A stretch of 64,000 nt of DNA from Paenibacillus sp. W2I17 (GCF_030815985.1 NZ_JAUSXM010000001.1:2976001-3040000); one strand, 5' to 3'; positions 45,503-55,875 are shown, numbered from the stretch's first letter. Numbers and translations: made by a program. The notes: generated by a model not told the origin, from the letters alone.

Positions 45503-47725
45503 TTAAGAAGACTGTTGCGCAGAAGCAGGCTTCTTCATCGTAAGGCCGACACGGCCTTTTTTGGTATCCACATTCATAACCCAGACCGTTACATTATCCC
45601 CGACAGATACAACATCCATCGGATGTTTAACATATCCGTTGCTGAGCTGTGAGATATGGACAAGCCCATCACTCTTGATCCCAATATCAACAAAGGCACC
45701 AAAATCAATAACGTTCCGAACCGTACCTTGCAACTCCATGCCTTCCACCAGATCCTCAATTTTCAATACATCTGTACGGAAGATTGGCAACGGCATTTCT
45801 TCACGCGGGTCACGACCCGGACGCTGCAAGCTGTCCAGAATGTCACGCAATGTAGGCACACCTACGTCCAGTTTCACGGCCAATTGCTCTGGCTGTTGCT
45901 CCGACAGTAACACCGACAGTTCCTTGCTTCCCAGCTTGTCCAGTGCAACCTGAAGCTCCTTGAAAAGCTGATCCACCACCTTGTAGGACTCAGGGTGAAT
46001 CGGTGTACGATCCAGCGGGTTCTCGCCCTCACCAATACGCATGAAGCCTACGCACTGCTCATAGGTTTTGGCACCCAGACGTGGCACCTTCTGAAGCTGA
46101 CGCCGGTTCGTAAACCGGCCATTCTCTTCACGGTATTTCACAATGTTTTTGGCAATCGTAGCGTTAACTCCGGCAACATATGACAGCAACGAAGGTGATG
46201 CCGTATTCACGTCCACACCCACATGGTTAACTGCGGATTCCACGACAGCCTTCAGGCTTTCTTCCAGAATCTTCTGGGATACGTCATGCTGATATTGACC
46301 CACGCCAATGGCTTTTGGATCAATCTTAACCAACTCCGCCAGCGGGTCTTGTACCCGGCGTGCAATGGAAGCTGCACTGCGCTCGGCAACATCCAGATCC
46401 GGGAACTCTTCCTGGGCCAGCTTGGATGCAGAATATACACTCGCACCTGCTTCGTTAACAATCAGATACACAAGACTTTCATCACCGTTCTCCTGAATGA
46501 TCTCGGCAACAAACTGCTCCGTCTCACGTGATCCGGTACCATTACCAATGACGATCAGTCCGATATCATATTGCTTGATCATCCGATGGAATACTTCCGC
46601 AGCTTCACGTTTCTTGTTGTGTGGTGGCGTTGGGTAGGTCACAGCCACTTCAAGCAGCTTGCCCGTATCATCTACTACAGCCAGTTTACAACCGGTACGA
46701 TAGGCAGGATCGACACCCAGCACACGTTTGCCATGAATCGGCGGTTGAAGCAACAGGTTACGCAGATTGGCCGAGAATACCGATATGGCCTGATTTTCAC
46801 CTTTTTCCGTAAGTTCTCCCCGAACTTCTCGCTCAATGGAAGGCGCAATCAGCCGCTTGTAAGCATCTTCAATCACATCACGCAGGATATCCTGCACGGC
46901 AGAAGCACCACGAATGATCTGTCCTTCCATATGGCGATGGGCCGGTTCTGCCTGTACGTCCAGGCCGACTTTCAGAATACTCTCACGTTCACCGCGATTA
47001 ATTGCGAGAATACGGTGTGGGGGCATCTTTTTGGCTAGTTCGCGGTAATCATAATAATTCTCGTACACGGACTCTTCTTGAGCATCCTTCGCTTCTGAAG
47101 TCAGCATACCGTGATCCAAGGTGTACCGACGAATCCAGGCACGAATGGCAGCATCGTCTGCGATGTTCTCCGCGAGAATGTCTTTGGCTCCCTGAAGCGC
47201 CGACTCCGCATCTTCTACACCCAGTTCAGCATTGATATATTTCGCAGCTTCCTGGAGTGCATCTCCTTGTTTCGGTTGCCCCCAGATCCATACAGCAAGG
47301 GGTTCAAGACCTTTTTCCTTTGCCACACTGGCACGTGTTTTCCGCTTCTGACGGAACGGACGATACAAGTCTTCCACTTCCTGCAGCTTCACAGCCTGGG
47401 TAATGGATTGCTTCAGTTCTCCTGTCAGCTTGCCCTGTTCCTCTATAATACGGATGACTTCCAATTTGCGATCCTCAAGATTGCGCAGATAAACAATGCG
47501 TTCTTCAATCGATCGCAGCTGGTTCTCATCCAGCTCTCCAGTCATTTCTTTACGGTAGCGGGCGATAAATGGAATCGTATTGCCTTCGTCCAGAAGCTCC
47601 GACGTTGTGCGGACCTGCTTCAAGGACAGTGACAGTTCCTTGGCTACCTGTTTGATGATTCGTTCATGGCGTTCTGCCTTTATTGTTTCTTCATTGGGTT
47701 CCAGAACCGTTTCCTGTTCAGACAA
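45503..47725 (-). CDS. tex: Tex-family S1 RNA-binding protein
   Basis: The protein of about 740 residues has the Tex layout: N-terminal helical/HTH region, YqgF-like RNase H fold (GKRVLGVDPAYRTGCKLAVVD), helix-hairpin-helix segments (VDVNTASPSLLSYVAGV, GRFTNRRQLQKVPRLG) and a C-terminal S1 domain (about 645-720; GMELQGTVRNVIDFGAFVDIG). Tex is a transcription-associated factor, YdcI in B. subtilis. TTG 47725 is chosen by AGAGGG 7 bases upstream; ATG 47767 has no site. Confidence 0.94.
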   Translation of the reverse strand: MSEQETVLEPNEETIKAERHERIIKQVAKELSLSLKQVRTTSELLDEGNTIPFIARYRKEMTGELDENQLRSIEERIVYLRNLEDRKLEVIRIIEEQGKLTGELKQSITQAVKLQEVEDLYRPFRQKRKTRASVAKEKGLEPLAVWIWGQPKQGDALQEAAKYINAELGVEDAESALQGAKDILAENIADDAAIRAWIRRYTLDHGMLTSEAKDAQEESVYENYYDYRELAKKMPPHRILAINRGERESILKVGLDVQAEPAHRHMEGQIIRGASAVQDILRDVIEDAYKRLIAPSIEREVRGELTEKGENQAISVFSANLRNLLLQPPIHGKRVLGVDPAYRTGCKLAVVDDTGKLLEVAVTYPTPPHNKKREAAEVFHRMIKQYDIGLIVIGNGTGSRETEQFVAEIIQENGDESLVYLIVNEAGASVYSASKLAQEEFPDLDVAERSAASIARRVQDPLAELVKIDPKAIGVGQYQHDVSQKILEESLKAVVESAVNHVGVDVNTASPSLLSYVAGVNATIAKNIVKYREENGRFTNRRQLQKVPRLGAKTYEQCVGFMRIGEGENPLDRTPIHPESYKVVDQLFKELQVALDKLGSKELSVLLSEQQPEQLAVKLDVGVPTLRDILDSLQRPGRDPREEMPLPIFRTDVLKIEDLVEGMELQGTVRNVIDFGAFVDIGIKSDGLVHISQLSNGYVKHPMDVVSVGDNVTVWVMNVDTKKGRVGLTMKKPASAQQSS

Positions 47726-47925
47726 AATAAATCCCTCTTTCCTTCCTGAATCGTTCGTTACAATCATTTCAGGGCAGCTTTGCTGCTGTAATTACAGTAT
47801 AGTTGAACCATTTGTTTCTTCCACTCTACCCTATATTATCACAGAATCACGTCCAGATTTCCATCAATCCGCAAGCATACAAGTTCTGACAGAATGATGT
47901 CATCCTCCAGCCTTCCCCAATACGT

Positions 47926-47980
47926 CAAAAAAAGACCGAAAAACGTCAACACGACGCTCCTCGGTCCTCCCTTTTTTAAA
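47926..47980 (-). terminator. Intrinsic terminator after alpha-galactosidase
   Basis: On the minus strand GACCGA and TCGGTC close a stem followed by TTTTTTT. Confidence 0.75.
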
Positions 47981-48000
47981 ACTTTATATGCAACTGCAGT

Positions 48001-50190
48001 CTAGACGCGCTCGAACCGGAACATCTCGCTCAGATAGTCTCCTGATGTGCTGCCTACCGAAATACCACCATACATGAGGGCATCGCCGGTAAAGGTCTCT
48101 GATCCGCCTTTCAGACGGTAATCCGCATTAGGGTCCAATCCTTTCAGCTTCAAGCGTTGAAGTGGCGCATTAGGCTCAGAGAGCACGCGGAAGTAGAATA
48201 CCACGGCTTCGCTTCCGTCTGGTGCAATAAACATCCACGCTGTCTCATTGCCTTCAAACGGACTGAGCAAGCGACGGAATGTTCCATATTGAACCGTTCC
48301 ACGAATCTCCTTGTACAGCTCAACCTGGGCTTTCACGATGTCGTTCTCTTCCTCGGTGAATTTCGTCAAATCCAGCTCATACCCGAAGTTGCCCGACATC
48401 GCAACATGTCCCCGAATCTCAAGCGAAGTGATCCGGTTGACCTGATGATTCGGTACCGCTGAGATATGTGATCCCATCGAACTTACCGGGTACACAAGAC
48501 TCGTACCGTATTGAATCCGCAGGCGAGATATGGCATCCGTGTTATCACTTGTCCACGTCTGTGGCATGTAATACAGCATACCTGGATCGAAGCGGCCACC
48601 ACCACCTGAACAGCTTTCGAACAGAATGTTCGGGAACGCCGAAGTGATTCGTTCCATGACGTCATACAGTCCGAGCATGTAACGATGCGCTGTCTCACGC
48701 TGTCTATCTGCCGGAAGCAACGCAGAACCCACTTCCGTCATATTGCGGTTCATGTCCCATTTCACATAAGTGATTGGTGCAGAACCAAGTACGTCTGTTA
48801 ACATGCGCACAATCTCATCACGTACATCCTGACGAGAGAAGTCGAGTACCAGTTGTTGACGTCCTTCTGTCCGGCGACGATCAGGAACATGCAGACACCA
48901 GTCCGGGTGCGCTCGGTACAGCTCACTGTCTGGTGAGATCATCTCAGGCTCAAACCACAATCCAAACTGCATATCCAGACCTGTTACGCGGTTAGCCAGA
49001 TCATCCAGTCCCTGTGGCAATTTGTTCTTATCTACAATCCAGTCGCCCAGCGAGGAGTTGTCACTGTCCCGATGTCCAAACCAGCCATCATCCAAGACAA
49101 ACAGCTCAATACCCAGCTTCTGTCCAGCACGAGCGATCTGTTCAATCTTGTCTGCATTGAATCCAAAGTAGGTTGCTTCCCAGTTATTGACCAGAACCGG
49201 ACGTTCCGCATTGCGGAATTTTCCGCGTGCCAGACGCTCCCGATACAATTCGTGGTAGGACTGTGACATGCCGTCCAAACCTGCAGCCGAGTACACCATA
49301 ACCGTCTCAGGTGTCTGGAACGCTTCTTGCGGCTCCAACTTCCAGCTGAACTCGAACGGGTTGATCCCGAGCGATACACGTGTGGTGTGGAACTGATCCA
49401 CTTCAGCCTGTGCGGTGAAGCTGCCACTATAAACGAGACTGAATCCGTAAACTTCACCTTGGTCTTCATCCGTGCCTGGTGTCATCAGCGCAATAAATGG
49501 ATTCTGCTGGTGACTGCTTGAACCGCGACGGCTCTCAATCCCTTGCAGGCCTGACGCAAGCGGTCTGCGAACGATATCACGTTCCCGTGTCCAAGCTCCT
49601 GACAATTGCAACAATTCATAATCTGCATGCGGGAAATCAACAGAAGAACTGAGCGCACGCACCACATTCACTGAGGTAGCGCTCTCATTAACGATACGCA
49701 TGGAGCGTGTAATCGCATTAAATGCCGTAAAGGCTGTATAGGAAAGCTCGATTTTGATGCCTGCAACGCGGTCTTCCAACTCAATAACCAGCGTCTCTGC
49801 TTCATCATCGGATTCAACATACGTTGCTGGCAGTCCGGTAAGCGCTGTCTTTCCTTTGACCAATCGATGGCCTGTATACGTAAACTCCGAAACCGTTGAG
49901 CCATTCTCAAGTTCCAATTGGATTGCAGGATTACGGAAATCACTCGTGCCATACACTGGCAACTCTACTGGCAACGTATCGAATGAGATCGTACGATCCT
50001 CTGGCACCGGGTTAGGGCTAAAAGACGCTCGTTCTGTCCGTACATGCAACCAGCTCAGATCGGTGTCGCGTAATTTTTTGCCATAGTACAAATGCACCAA
50101 ATATCCTGAAGGCAGCACCTGAAATACGTAACTGGCCTCACGGGTCTGTAAATGAAATTGAAGTTTCTCCTGATTGATGTAAATGCTCAT
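48001..50190 (-). CDS. Alpha-galactosidase, GH36
   Basis: The 729-residue cytoplasmic enzyme removes alpha-1,6-galactose from melibiose and raffinose-type sugars. It has the GH36 N-terminal beta-sandwich, TIM barrel with LFVLDDGWFGHRDSD, nucleophile Asp479 in KWDMNR, acid/base Asp549 in TSDNTDA, and the ESCSGGGGRFD block. No signal peptide. ATG 50190 follows a GGAGGAGA site. A cre-like sequence over the inferred start of transcription suggests catabolite repression. It stands alone without a sugar transporter next to it. Confidence 0.95.
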   Translation of the reverse strand: MSIYINQEKLQFHLQTREASYVFQVLPSGYLVHLYYGKKLRDTDLSWLHVRTERASFSPNPVPEDRTISFDTLPVELPVYGTSDFRNPAIQLELENGSTVSEFTYTGHRLVKGKTALTGLPATYVESDDEAETLVIELEDRVAGIKIELSYTAFTAFNAITRSMRIVNESATSVNVVRALSSSVDFPHADYELLQLSGAWTRERDIVRRPLASGLQGIESRRGSSSHQQNPFIALMTPGTDEDQGEVYGFSLVYSGSFTAQAEVDQFHTTRVSLGINPFEFSWKLEPQEAFQTPETVMVYSAAGLDGMSQSYHELYRERLARGKFRNAERPVLVNNWEATYFGFNADKIEQIARAGQKLGIELFVLDDGWFGHRDSDNSSLGDWIVDKNKLPQGLDDLANRVTGLDMQFGLWFEPEMISPDSELYRAHPDWCLHVPDRRRTEGRQQLVLDFSRQDVRDEIVRMLTDVLGSAPITYVKWDMNRNMTEVGSALLPADRQRETAHRYMLGLYDVMERITSAFPNILFESCSGGGGRFDPGMLYYMPQTWTSDNTDAISRLRIQYGTSLVYPVSSMGSHISAVPNHQVNRITSLEIRGHVAMSGNFGYELDLTKFTEEENDIVKAQVELYKEIRGTVQYGTFRRLLSPFEGNETAWMFIAPDGSEAVVFYFRVLSEPNAPLQRLKLKGLDPNADYRLKGGSETFTGDALMYGGISVGSTSGDYLSEMFRFERV

Positions 50191-50223
50191 ATGTCTCCTC
50201 CACCTCTATATATAGGTCTTTCG

Positions 50224-50251
50224 GGTAAACGGTTTCTCAGGTTTCATTATA
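50224..50251 (-). promoter_or_regulatory. Alpha-galactosidase promoter with cre-like operator
   Basis: On the minus strand TATAAT (50251-50246) is a perfect -10; the -35 (TAGAAC at 17 bp) is poor. AGAAACCGTTTACC at 50237-50224 matches 12 of 14 positions of the CcpA cre consensus TGWAANCGNTNWCA and overlaps the expected start site. A LacI/GalR-type local repressor could use the same palindrome. Confidence 0.55.
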
Positions 50252-50295
50252 GCGAAAAGATCGCCAATGTTCTACGCTTTCATCAAGCTTTAATC

Positions 50296-50340
50296 AAAAG
50301 AGCGCATAACAGCCCGAAGGATGTCATACGCTCTTTTGGT
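50296..50340 (-). terminator. Intrinsic terminator after EndoA toxin gene
   Basis: AAAAGAGCGTATGACA pairs with TGTTATGCGCTCTTTT on the minus strand, with a T-rich tail. Confidence 0.7.
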
Positions 50341-50425
50341 TACAGTCTGAATTCAGTGTGTTCCCTTACAGGAACATCCATTGCCAACGGACGGCAGGGC
50401 AACGTACAAGACGCTGGTTGCTGCC

Positions 50426-50776
50426 TTAAAAATCGATTAAACCAAGGCTGATCTGTAAGGCTTCGTTGACCAATTTCATGGTCTCCTCGTCCAGATGGGT
50501 AATCTTGTCAGTCAGCCTCTGTTTATCAATCGTCCGTATTTGTTCGAGCAAAATAACCGAGTCCCGGTCAAAGCCGTGTGCCGCCGCATCAATTTCAACA
50601 TGCGTTGGCAGCTTTGCCTTCTGGATTTGGGCGGTGATAGCCGCCACAATACAAGTTGGACTGAACCGGTTGCCGATATCATTCTGGATCACCAGAACCG
50701 GCCTGACTCCACCTTGCTCGGAACCGACAACGGGAGAAAGATCCGCAAAAAAAACGTCACCACGTTTTACGATCAA
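50426..50776 (-). CDS. ndoA: EndoA/MazF-type mRNA interferase toxin
   Basis: The 116-residue MazF-fold endoribonuclease cleaves mRNA (UACAU in B. subtilis EndoA). Family signatures are [29 protein letters not shown], the catalytic Thr/Arg region [15 protein letters not shown], and [13 protein letters not shown]. The length is the same as EndoA. It follows its antitoxin by 3 bp. Toxin activity is held by EndoAI in normal growth. Confidence 0.96.
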   Translation of the reverse strand: MIVKRGDVFFADLSPVVGSEQGGVRPVLVIQNDIGNRFSPTCIVAAITAQIQKAKLPTHVEIDAAAHGFDRDSVILLEQIRTIDKQRLTDKITHLDEETMKLVNEALQISLGLIDF

Positions 50777-50779
50777 TGT

Positions 50780-51061
50780 CTACACCCCGCTAACTAAGCG
50801 GTCCAGAGTGCTGTCCGCATCTTCCTCCGCATGAAAGGCTTCGGATGCCATGGTCAGATTAATTTTTGCCATCTCCATGTACCCTCGCTGCATCGTTTCA
50901 CGGATGTAACGTTTCTTACGCTCCGTTAAATACAGCTTCATAGCCTGCCTAATCAATTCGCTGCGGTTGGAATTCTCCAGCGCTACGATGCCATCCACTT
51001 CCTGCAAAAGATAATCAGGTAAACTGATCATGATCCGCTTGGTGTTCTGCAAGTTGGCCAC
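50780..51061 (-). CDS. ndoAI: EndoAI antitoxin (ribbon-helix-helix)
   Basis: The 93-residue CopG/RHH-type protein has the DNA-binding strand NTKRIMISLPDYLLQEVD, then ENSNRSELIRQAMKLYL, and a C-terminal toxin-binding region. The length matches B. subtilis EndoAI. GTG 51061 is chosen because GGGGGTGG is 7 bases upstream and family members begin there; the long open frame upstream reads into the leader. It is cotranscribed with ndoA and lies downstream of alr. Confidence 0.93.
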   Translation of the reverse strand: MANLQNTKRIMISLPDYLLQEVDGIVALENSNRSELIRQAMKLYLTERKKRYIRETMQRGYMEMAKINLTMASEAFHAEEDADSTLDRLVSGV

Positions 51062-51321
51062 CTTTCTTCCACCCCCACAAACCTTTCGCCATTGTGAACC
51101 AGTATTACGTTTTTCCAGAACTTTTATACAAAGGAATATATATGCCCCGAGTATATCAAGTATGCTGTACTCCATTATAAACACGGGGAACAATATTCGT
51201 ACAGACCAAACATCTCAATTCAGGAATTAAATCCTTACCGTCATACATAATTCGAGATGCTCCGACAGTTTTCCTTCTGTTCTGAAAAAAAGTTTATTGG
51301 GAATGACGTCCAGTTTACCTG

Positions 51322-52509
51322 TCAGGATGTCAAAAGTGGATTGATTCTGGCGACTACTGCTCCACCACGGGTATATACCCGTGGAATGCGGTGCGCCATC
51401 ATGCAGATCACTTCATAAGCAATCGTACCGAGCTGGGATGCCACCTCGTCTGCGGTTATTACGCCACCAGACTGATGACCGATGAGGACAACCTCTTCGC
51501 CGACTTGAATTTCTTCCGCCTCTTCCGCGAAAGATTGTAACGACACCATACACTGATCCATGCAGATCGTACCGATGACAGGGACGCGGCGGCCGCGTAC
51601 AAGCACTTGTGCTTTACCTGTCAACATTCTCGAGAATCCGTCTGCATATCCGATCGGCAGGGTCGCTATTCGTTCGTAACCTTGCGTAAAATAACGGGTT
51701 CCGTAACTGATCCCCCAATGGGGTGGCAGTGTTTTGACCAGAACCGCTTTTGTCTTCAGCGTCAATACCGGGGACAGCTTCACCACCTGATGATTCACCT
51801 CAGCCGAAGGATACAGTCCGTACAGGCTTATTCCCACACGTACCATGTCATAGGACAATTCCGGTGTATCAATGGCAGCGGCGCTGTTCGCCGTATGTAT
51901 AATCGGGATGGAACATCCCTGATCCCTGAGCGCGTGAACCACGCTTTGGAACCGTCTATACTGCTCCAGTGTATAGGTTTTGTCTTCTTCATCTGCTCTG
52001 GCAAAATGGGTAAACATGCCTTCCAGCATCACCTGATTGAGCGAAGCTACTTCCTGAATGAAAGCCAATGCCTCATCGCCAGGCAACAGACCTAATCGGC
52101 CCATGCCGCTGTCGATTTTAATATGAACCTTCAGTTGGTTAGCGAATGTGCTCGCATCCAGATGTCGAATGGCGTCAAGCACTTCCCTGCTGAACAGTGT
52201 GACGGTCACATCATGTTGCCATGCAGCAGCGATCCCTTCAGGCGGCGTATAACCCAAAACCAGAATTGGAATCGTAATCCCATGTTGTCGCAGTTCCAGA
52301 GCTTCGTCAAGAAAAGCCACACTTAAGTAATCCACACCCACTCGTTCCAGTTCTCTGGCCGTCTCCACCGCTCCGTGTCCATAGGCATTGGCCTTCACAC
52401 AGGCGAGGAATTTCATGCCCTGAGGCAATGCCTCGCGGAAAGCTTCTACGTTAGTACACAAATGATCCAAATTGATGTCCGCTTGGGTCGGCCGATATTG
52501 TCCTTGCAC
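51322..52509 (-). CDS. alr: Alanine racemase
   Basis: This PLP enzyme makes D-alanine for peptidoglycan. The 395-residue protein has the PLP Lys39 in VKANAYGHG, the second catalytic base Tyr269 in GISYGTRYF, and IHTANSAAA. Length is normal. GTG 52509 follows AAGGTG by 7 bases. It lies between a YdcC-like lipoprotein gene and ndoAI-ndoA, the order also known from B. subtilis. Confidence 0.96.
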   Translation of the reverse strand: MQGQYRPTQADINLDHLCTNVEAFREALPQGMKFLACVKANAYGHGAVETARELERVGVDYLSVAFLDEALELRQHGITIPILVLGYTPPEGIAAAWQHDVTVTLFSREVLDAIRHLDASTFANQLKVHIKIDSGMGRLGLLPGDEALAFIQEVASLNQVMLEGMFTHFARADEEDKTYTLEQYRRFQSVVHALRDQGCSIPIIHTANSAAAIDTPELSYDMVRVGISLYGLYPSAEVNHQVVKLSPVLTLKTKAVLVKTLPPHWGISYGTRYFTQGYERIATLPIGYADGFSRMLTGKAQVLVRGRRVPVIGTICMDQCMVSLQSFAEEAEEIQVGEEVVLIGHQSGGVITADEVASQLGTIAYEVICMMAHRIPRVYTRGGAVVARINPLLTS

Positions 52510-52904
52510 GTTAAGTCACCTTCTCTAATCATCTTAATCCGGCTCACGTCAGACTCCATCGTAATGCTCCAGCATGTGACTGTCAAATGAACCGAAGTTT
52601 CGCATTCAAAAACAGATGTAAGGTGCGCCGTTTGAGGAACAAATGCGAACACAGAAGAAGACCAATAAGCGAGATTGGCAGGGCTAAATTCCACTTTCCC
52701 ACCCCAGCAAAATCTGCTTATATCGATTATTTACCCGGTTCCCTCTGCGTAGAAGCGCATTTTGCATTATTGGGTGTATCGAGTAAGAAAAACGGCGCCA
52801 GATGAATACCTGTCTTACATCAAAGCAAAGCACCGGAGAACAGGTCTCCGATGCTTCTTAGCATTCCTTATGTTTATGCTACTATTCGTTCATTCGTTCA
52901 AAAA
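52510..52904 (-). other. Gap between ydcC-like gene and alr
   Basis: No supported gene in 395 bases; short open frames here lack ribosome sites. The hairpin at 52828-52856 lies at the upstream end and the alr promoter must lie between, but I see no clear -35/-10 pair. Confidence 0.3.
52826..52860 (-). terminator. Intrinsic terminator after the YdcC-like gene
   Basis: AAGCATCGGAGA pairs with TCTCCGGTGCTT on the minus strand, followed by TGCTTTG. Confidence 0.65.
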
Positions 52905-54104
52905 TCATTTGCCTGACTCTTCCTGCATCGATGTTGCAATACGTACCATTTCGTTCTGAGGCAGGTCTGCACTGGTGATCCGATACTCTATACCATCTGT
53001 CATCCATGTCAGTGTCTGCAACGCATCTCCGCTGATCATCCCCAGTGTGAATCCAAGATCCACTACACTGGATGGAGCAAGCGATACGGCTCGATCCTGC
53101 GGTCTGGCTTCGAATATCGTGTAATTATATGTTCCTTCATAACGAAGCATAACCGAATAGTCCCCCGCCTCTTCCAGAATCTGATCATCCTTGAGCTGCA
53201 CACCTTCTGGCGAATAGGTCGGCTGAATTACACCAAAGCTGTCTGCACCTTCCGGTTCTGCGAGTGTTGGCTCTTCGCCTTCCTGACCTGTTGCAGCACC
53301 TTCTGTACCTTGCTGCTCTGTGTCCCCACCTACACCCGTCTGTCCATCAGTGACAGCTCCGTCAGGTTCAGGCGCAGTCTGAGGATTGGCAGGTTCTTTA
53401 CCGCCCTCATTACCGGTTTGTTCCACAGGAGTCACACCGGAGTCCGTCCCTGTTTTACCGCCTTCTTCTGTAGCGGCTGTCATGTTACGTTGCATATCAA
53501 AGGCATCTTTCTCAAATTCAGTCCCGAATTTGAAGGAGTCAAATTTCACATCGACTACAACATTGGCATTGGAGTCGGATACCTCCACCTGTTTAGGTGC
53601 ATAATCGCTTTTGTTCAGCCAGATTTTCTGTCTGACAAGTGCGTGTGTATTATAATTGGCAGCTACATCAAATACATAGCTCTCCTTCTCATCCGCAAAC
53701 TGGCGGGTTGTATCCCCCGTAATGCTCCGAATCAATGTTTCATAGAGATATACCTGTCCCTGATTATCTGGCCAATTGCTCTGAAAACGGAAGCTTTTGT
53801 TCTGGCTTGGCGTCAGAACAAACACACCTTCATCGTTACGCAGTACAATCTGTGTTACATCCTTTTTGGCATTCGTTAACGCAATACGATAATAGGAAGG
53901 CTTCTGATGCCATACCTCGACCTTGTACTGCTGCGGCGTATCTCCGGTATGCAGCGTCATCACGCCTGCCCCCTGGTAACTTTCCATCTCTCCTACGACT
54001 TCGTTCAGATCTTTGACCACAGCTGCCGCATCCTTCTTCCCGCAGGCGGCAAGCAAGACCGATAAGACCAATACCATGGCAAGCATCCATGATATTCGGC
54101 GCAT
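52905..54104 (-). CDS. YdcC-like (LolA-fold) sporulation-type lipoprotein
   Basis: The protein of about 399 residues has a lipoprotein signal with LLAACG at about residue 20, a LolA-like domain (about 30-210), a long Gly/Glu/Thr-rich low-complexity insert (about 215-290) and a C-terminal DUF4367-like domain (about 300-395). It is a relative of YdcC, encoded next to alr in B. subtilis; related GerS acts in germination of Clostridia. ATG 54104 is chosen by AAGGGG. The low-complexity insert is much longer than in Bacillus YdcC. Confidence 0.82.
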   Translation of the reverse strand: MRRISWMLAMVLVLSVLLAACGKKDAAAVVKDLNEVVGEMESYQGAGVMTLHTGDTPQQYKVEVWHQKPSYYRIALTNAKKDVTQIVLRNDEGVFVLTPSQNKSFRFQSNWPDNQGQVYLYETLIRSITGDTTRQFADEKESYVFDVAANYNTHALVRQKIWLNKSDYAPKQVEVSDSNANVVVDVKFDSFKFGTEFEKDAFDMQRNMTAATEEGGKTGTDSGVTPVEQTGNEGGKEPANPQTAPEPDGAVTDGQTGVGGDTEQQGTEGAATGQEGEEPTLAEPEGADSFGVIQPTYSPEGVQLKDDQILEEAGDYSVMLRYEGTYNYTIFEARPQDRAVSLAPSSVVDLGFTLGMISGDALQTLTWMTDGIEYRITSADLPQNEMVRIATSMQEESGK

Positions 54105-54352
54105 GACATCATCCCCTTTAGCACATGTTTTCACTTCAGGATTGTGCTTGCAGCAGAACCCCTACTTGATTAGTACATGTTATGAGGGACTTGTTCGATA
54201 TATGCGGACTAGTTTGACAAGCAATCGGTGAAGTCCGTTAATACGGCATTGCTACACAAAATCAGTCTCAGGGAGGATGTTAACTTTATCCAGAAAAGGC
54301 ATAGTGAATTGTAGGAGATTATTCGTTTTATTGAATATTAGGAGGAAAAGGT

Positions 54353-55846
54353 ATGACGACAACAAAGCTTCGCACATCACTGGAAGGACTGGATGAATTC
54401 ATCGACGAGCAGCTTCAATTATGGAATGGTGTCGGCACAGCGGTGGCGGTGGTCCATAAGGATGAAGTCGTCTGGCAAAAAGGCTACGGTTATCGTGACC
54501 TGGAGTCCAAACTTGAAGTTACCCCTAATACGTTGTTTGCCATCGGTTCAAGTACCAAAGCCTTTACCGCAGCAACTGCTGCTCTGCTTGTGGATCAGGG
54601 GATACTGGACTGGGATACCCCTGTGAAGTCGTATATGAAAGACTTCAAGATGTTTGATCCGGTCGCAACAGAACGTATAACTATTCGCGACATGCTCTGT
54701 CATCGTTCCGGTCTTCCAAGGCATGAGTTGGTATGGTACAACTCCCCGCGTACAAGAGAAGAACTTGTTCGAACATTACAGTATCTGGAGCCAAATCAGG
54801 ATTTCCGAAACAAATGGCAGTATCAGAACCTGATGTACATGACGGCAGGTTATCTGGTTGGACAGCTCAATGAAACTTCGTGGGAGCAGATGGTTCAGAA
54901 GACCCTATTTAATCCGCTGGGTATGAACTCAAGTCTGTTCTCTGTTGAAGAAATGCAACTTCAGCCTGACTATGCTTACCCTTATATGGAGAAGGATGGT
55001 CAGAATACGAGAATACCTTTTCGAGCCATTGATGCCATAGGACCTGCTGGTTCCATTAACAGCAATCTAGCCGATATGATTGCATGGCTTCAATTCCAGC
55101 TGCATCAAGGTCAATGGGAAGGAACGTCATTGATATCTAAAGAACAGATGAAGATTATGCATAGTCCTCAGATGCCTAGTGATTCGCCATTCATAAGCCA
55201 AGAACTGCCTATGAGTACATATGGTCTGGGTTGGATGATTGAGCCTTATCGTGGACATGCCATGATTCATCATGGTGGGGCTATTGATGGCTTTGCATCA
55301 CAAGTTGCCTTTTTGCCAGAGGAACAGATTGGAATCGTGGTTCTGAGCAATACCAACGGAAGTATAATTCCGTATACGGTTGCTTTTCATATCATGGATC
55401 AACTGCTTGGATTGGAGCCCGTCAATTGGAGTTCCAAATTGAGCAAATTAATGGGGAAAGAATCAGCAGAAACGGAGGCTAATCCGGAGAATCCTCTGGA
55501 AGTACCTATTCAGCCAGACTCTGCCGTTGAGGAAAAAGTTGAAGAACCTCATGTCGCTCCTTGTGATCGTCCTCTCACCACTTATGCGGGTATTTACACG
55601 CATCCTGGTTATGGCGAGATGTCTATTAAGGAAACATCGGACGGGTTACAAGCAACCTTTAACGCCATCGAAATGCCCATGGAATACACCGGGAAAGATA
55701 CGTTTTCCGTCGAATTTGTGTTATTCGGTCTGAAGATCACATATACGTTTACCCTCAATGAATCTTCAGAAGTTGCTCAATCCATCACCATTCCTTTGTT
55801 GCTTGAGCCGGGTACAAAGCCTATTGAATTCACCAGGGTTTCGTAA
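54353..55846 (+). CDS. Serine hydrolase, beta-lactamase/PBP4* family
   Basis: The 497-residue protein has a class C beta-lactamase-like fold (about 10-355) with the SxxK motif SSTK at 66-69, the YxN motif YQN near 155 and the HGG motif (HHGGAIDG) near 310, then an acidic Pro/Glu linker and a DUF3471-like C-terminal domain (about 400-495). There is no signal peptide, so it should be cytoplasmic, as an esterase or peptidase rather than a secreted lactamase. ATG 54353 follows AGGAGG. The physiological substrate is unknown. Confidence 0.9.
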   Translation: MTTTKLRTSLEGLDEFIDEQLQLWNGVGTAVAVVHKDEVVWQKGYGYRDLESKLEVTPNTLFAIGSSTKAFTAATAALLVDQGILDWDTPVKSYMKDFKMFDPVATERITIRDMLCHRSGLPRHELVWYNSPRTREELVRTLQYLEPNQDFRNKWQYQNLMYMTAGYLVGQLNETSWEQMVQKTLFNPLGMNSSLFSVEEMQLQPDYAYPYMEKDGQNTRIPFRAIDAIGPAGSINSNLADMIAWLQFQLHQGQWEGTSLISKEQMKIMHSPQMPSDSPFISQELPMSTYGLGWMIEPYRGHAMIHHGGAIDGFASQVAFLPEEQIGIVVLSNTNGSIIPYTVAFHIMDQLLGLEPVNWSSKLSKLMGKESAETEANPENPLEVPIQPDSAVEEKVEEPHVAPCDRPLTTYAGIYTHPGYGEMSIKETSDGLQATFNAIEMPMEYTGKDTFSVEFVLFGLKITYTFTLNESSEVAQSITIPLLLEPGTKPIEFTRVS

Positions 55847-55875
55847 ATAATCTGAACTGGTGAACGCCCGATTCA

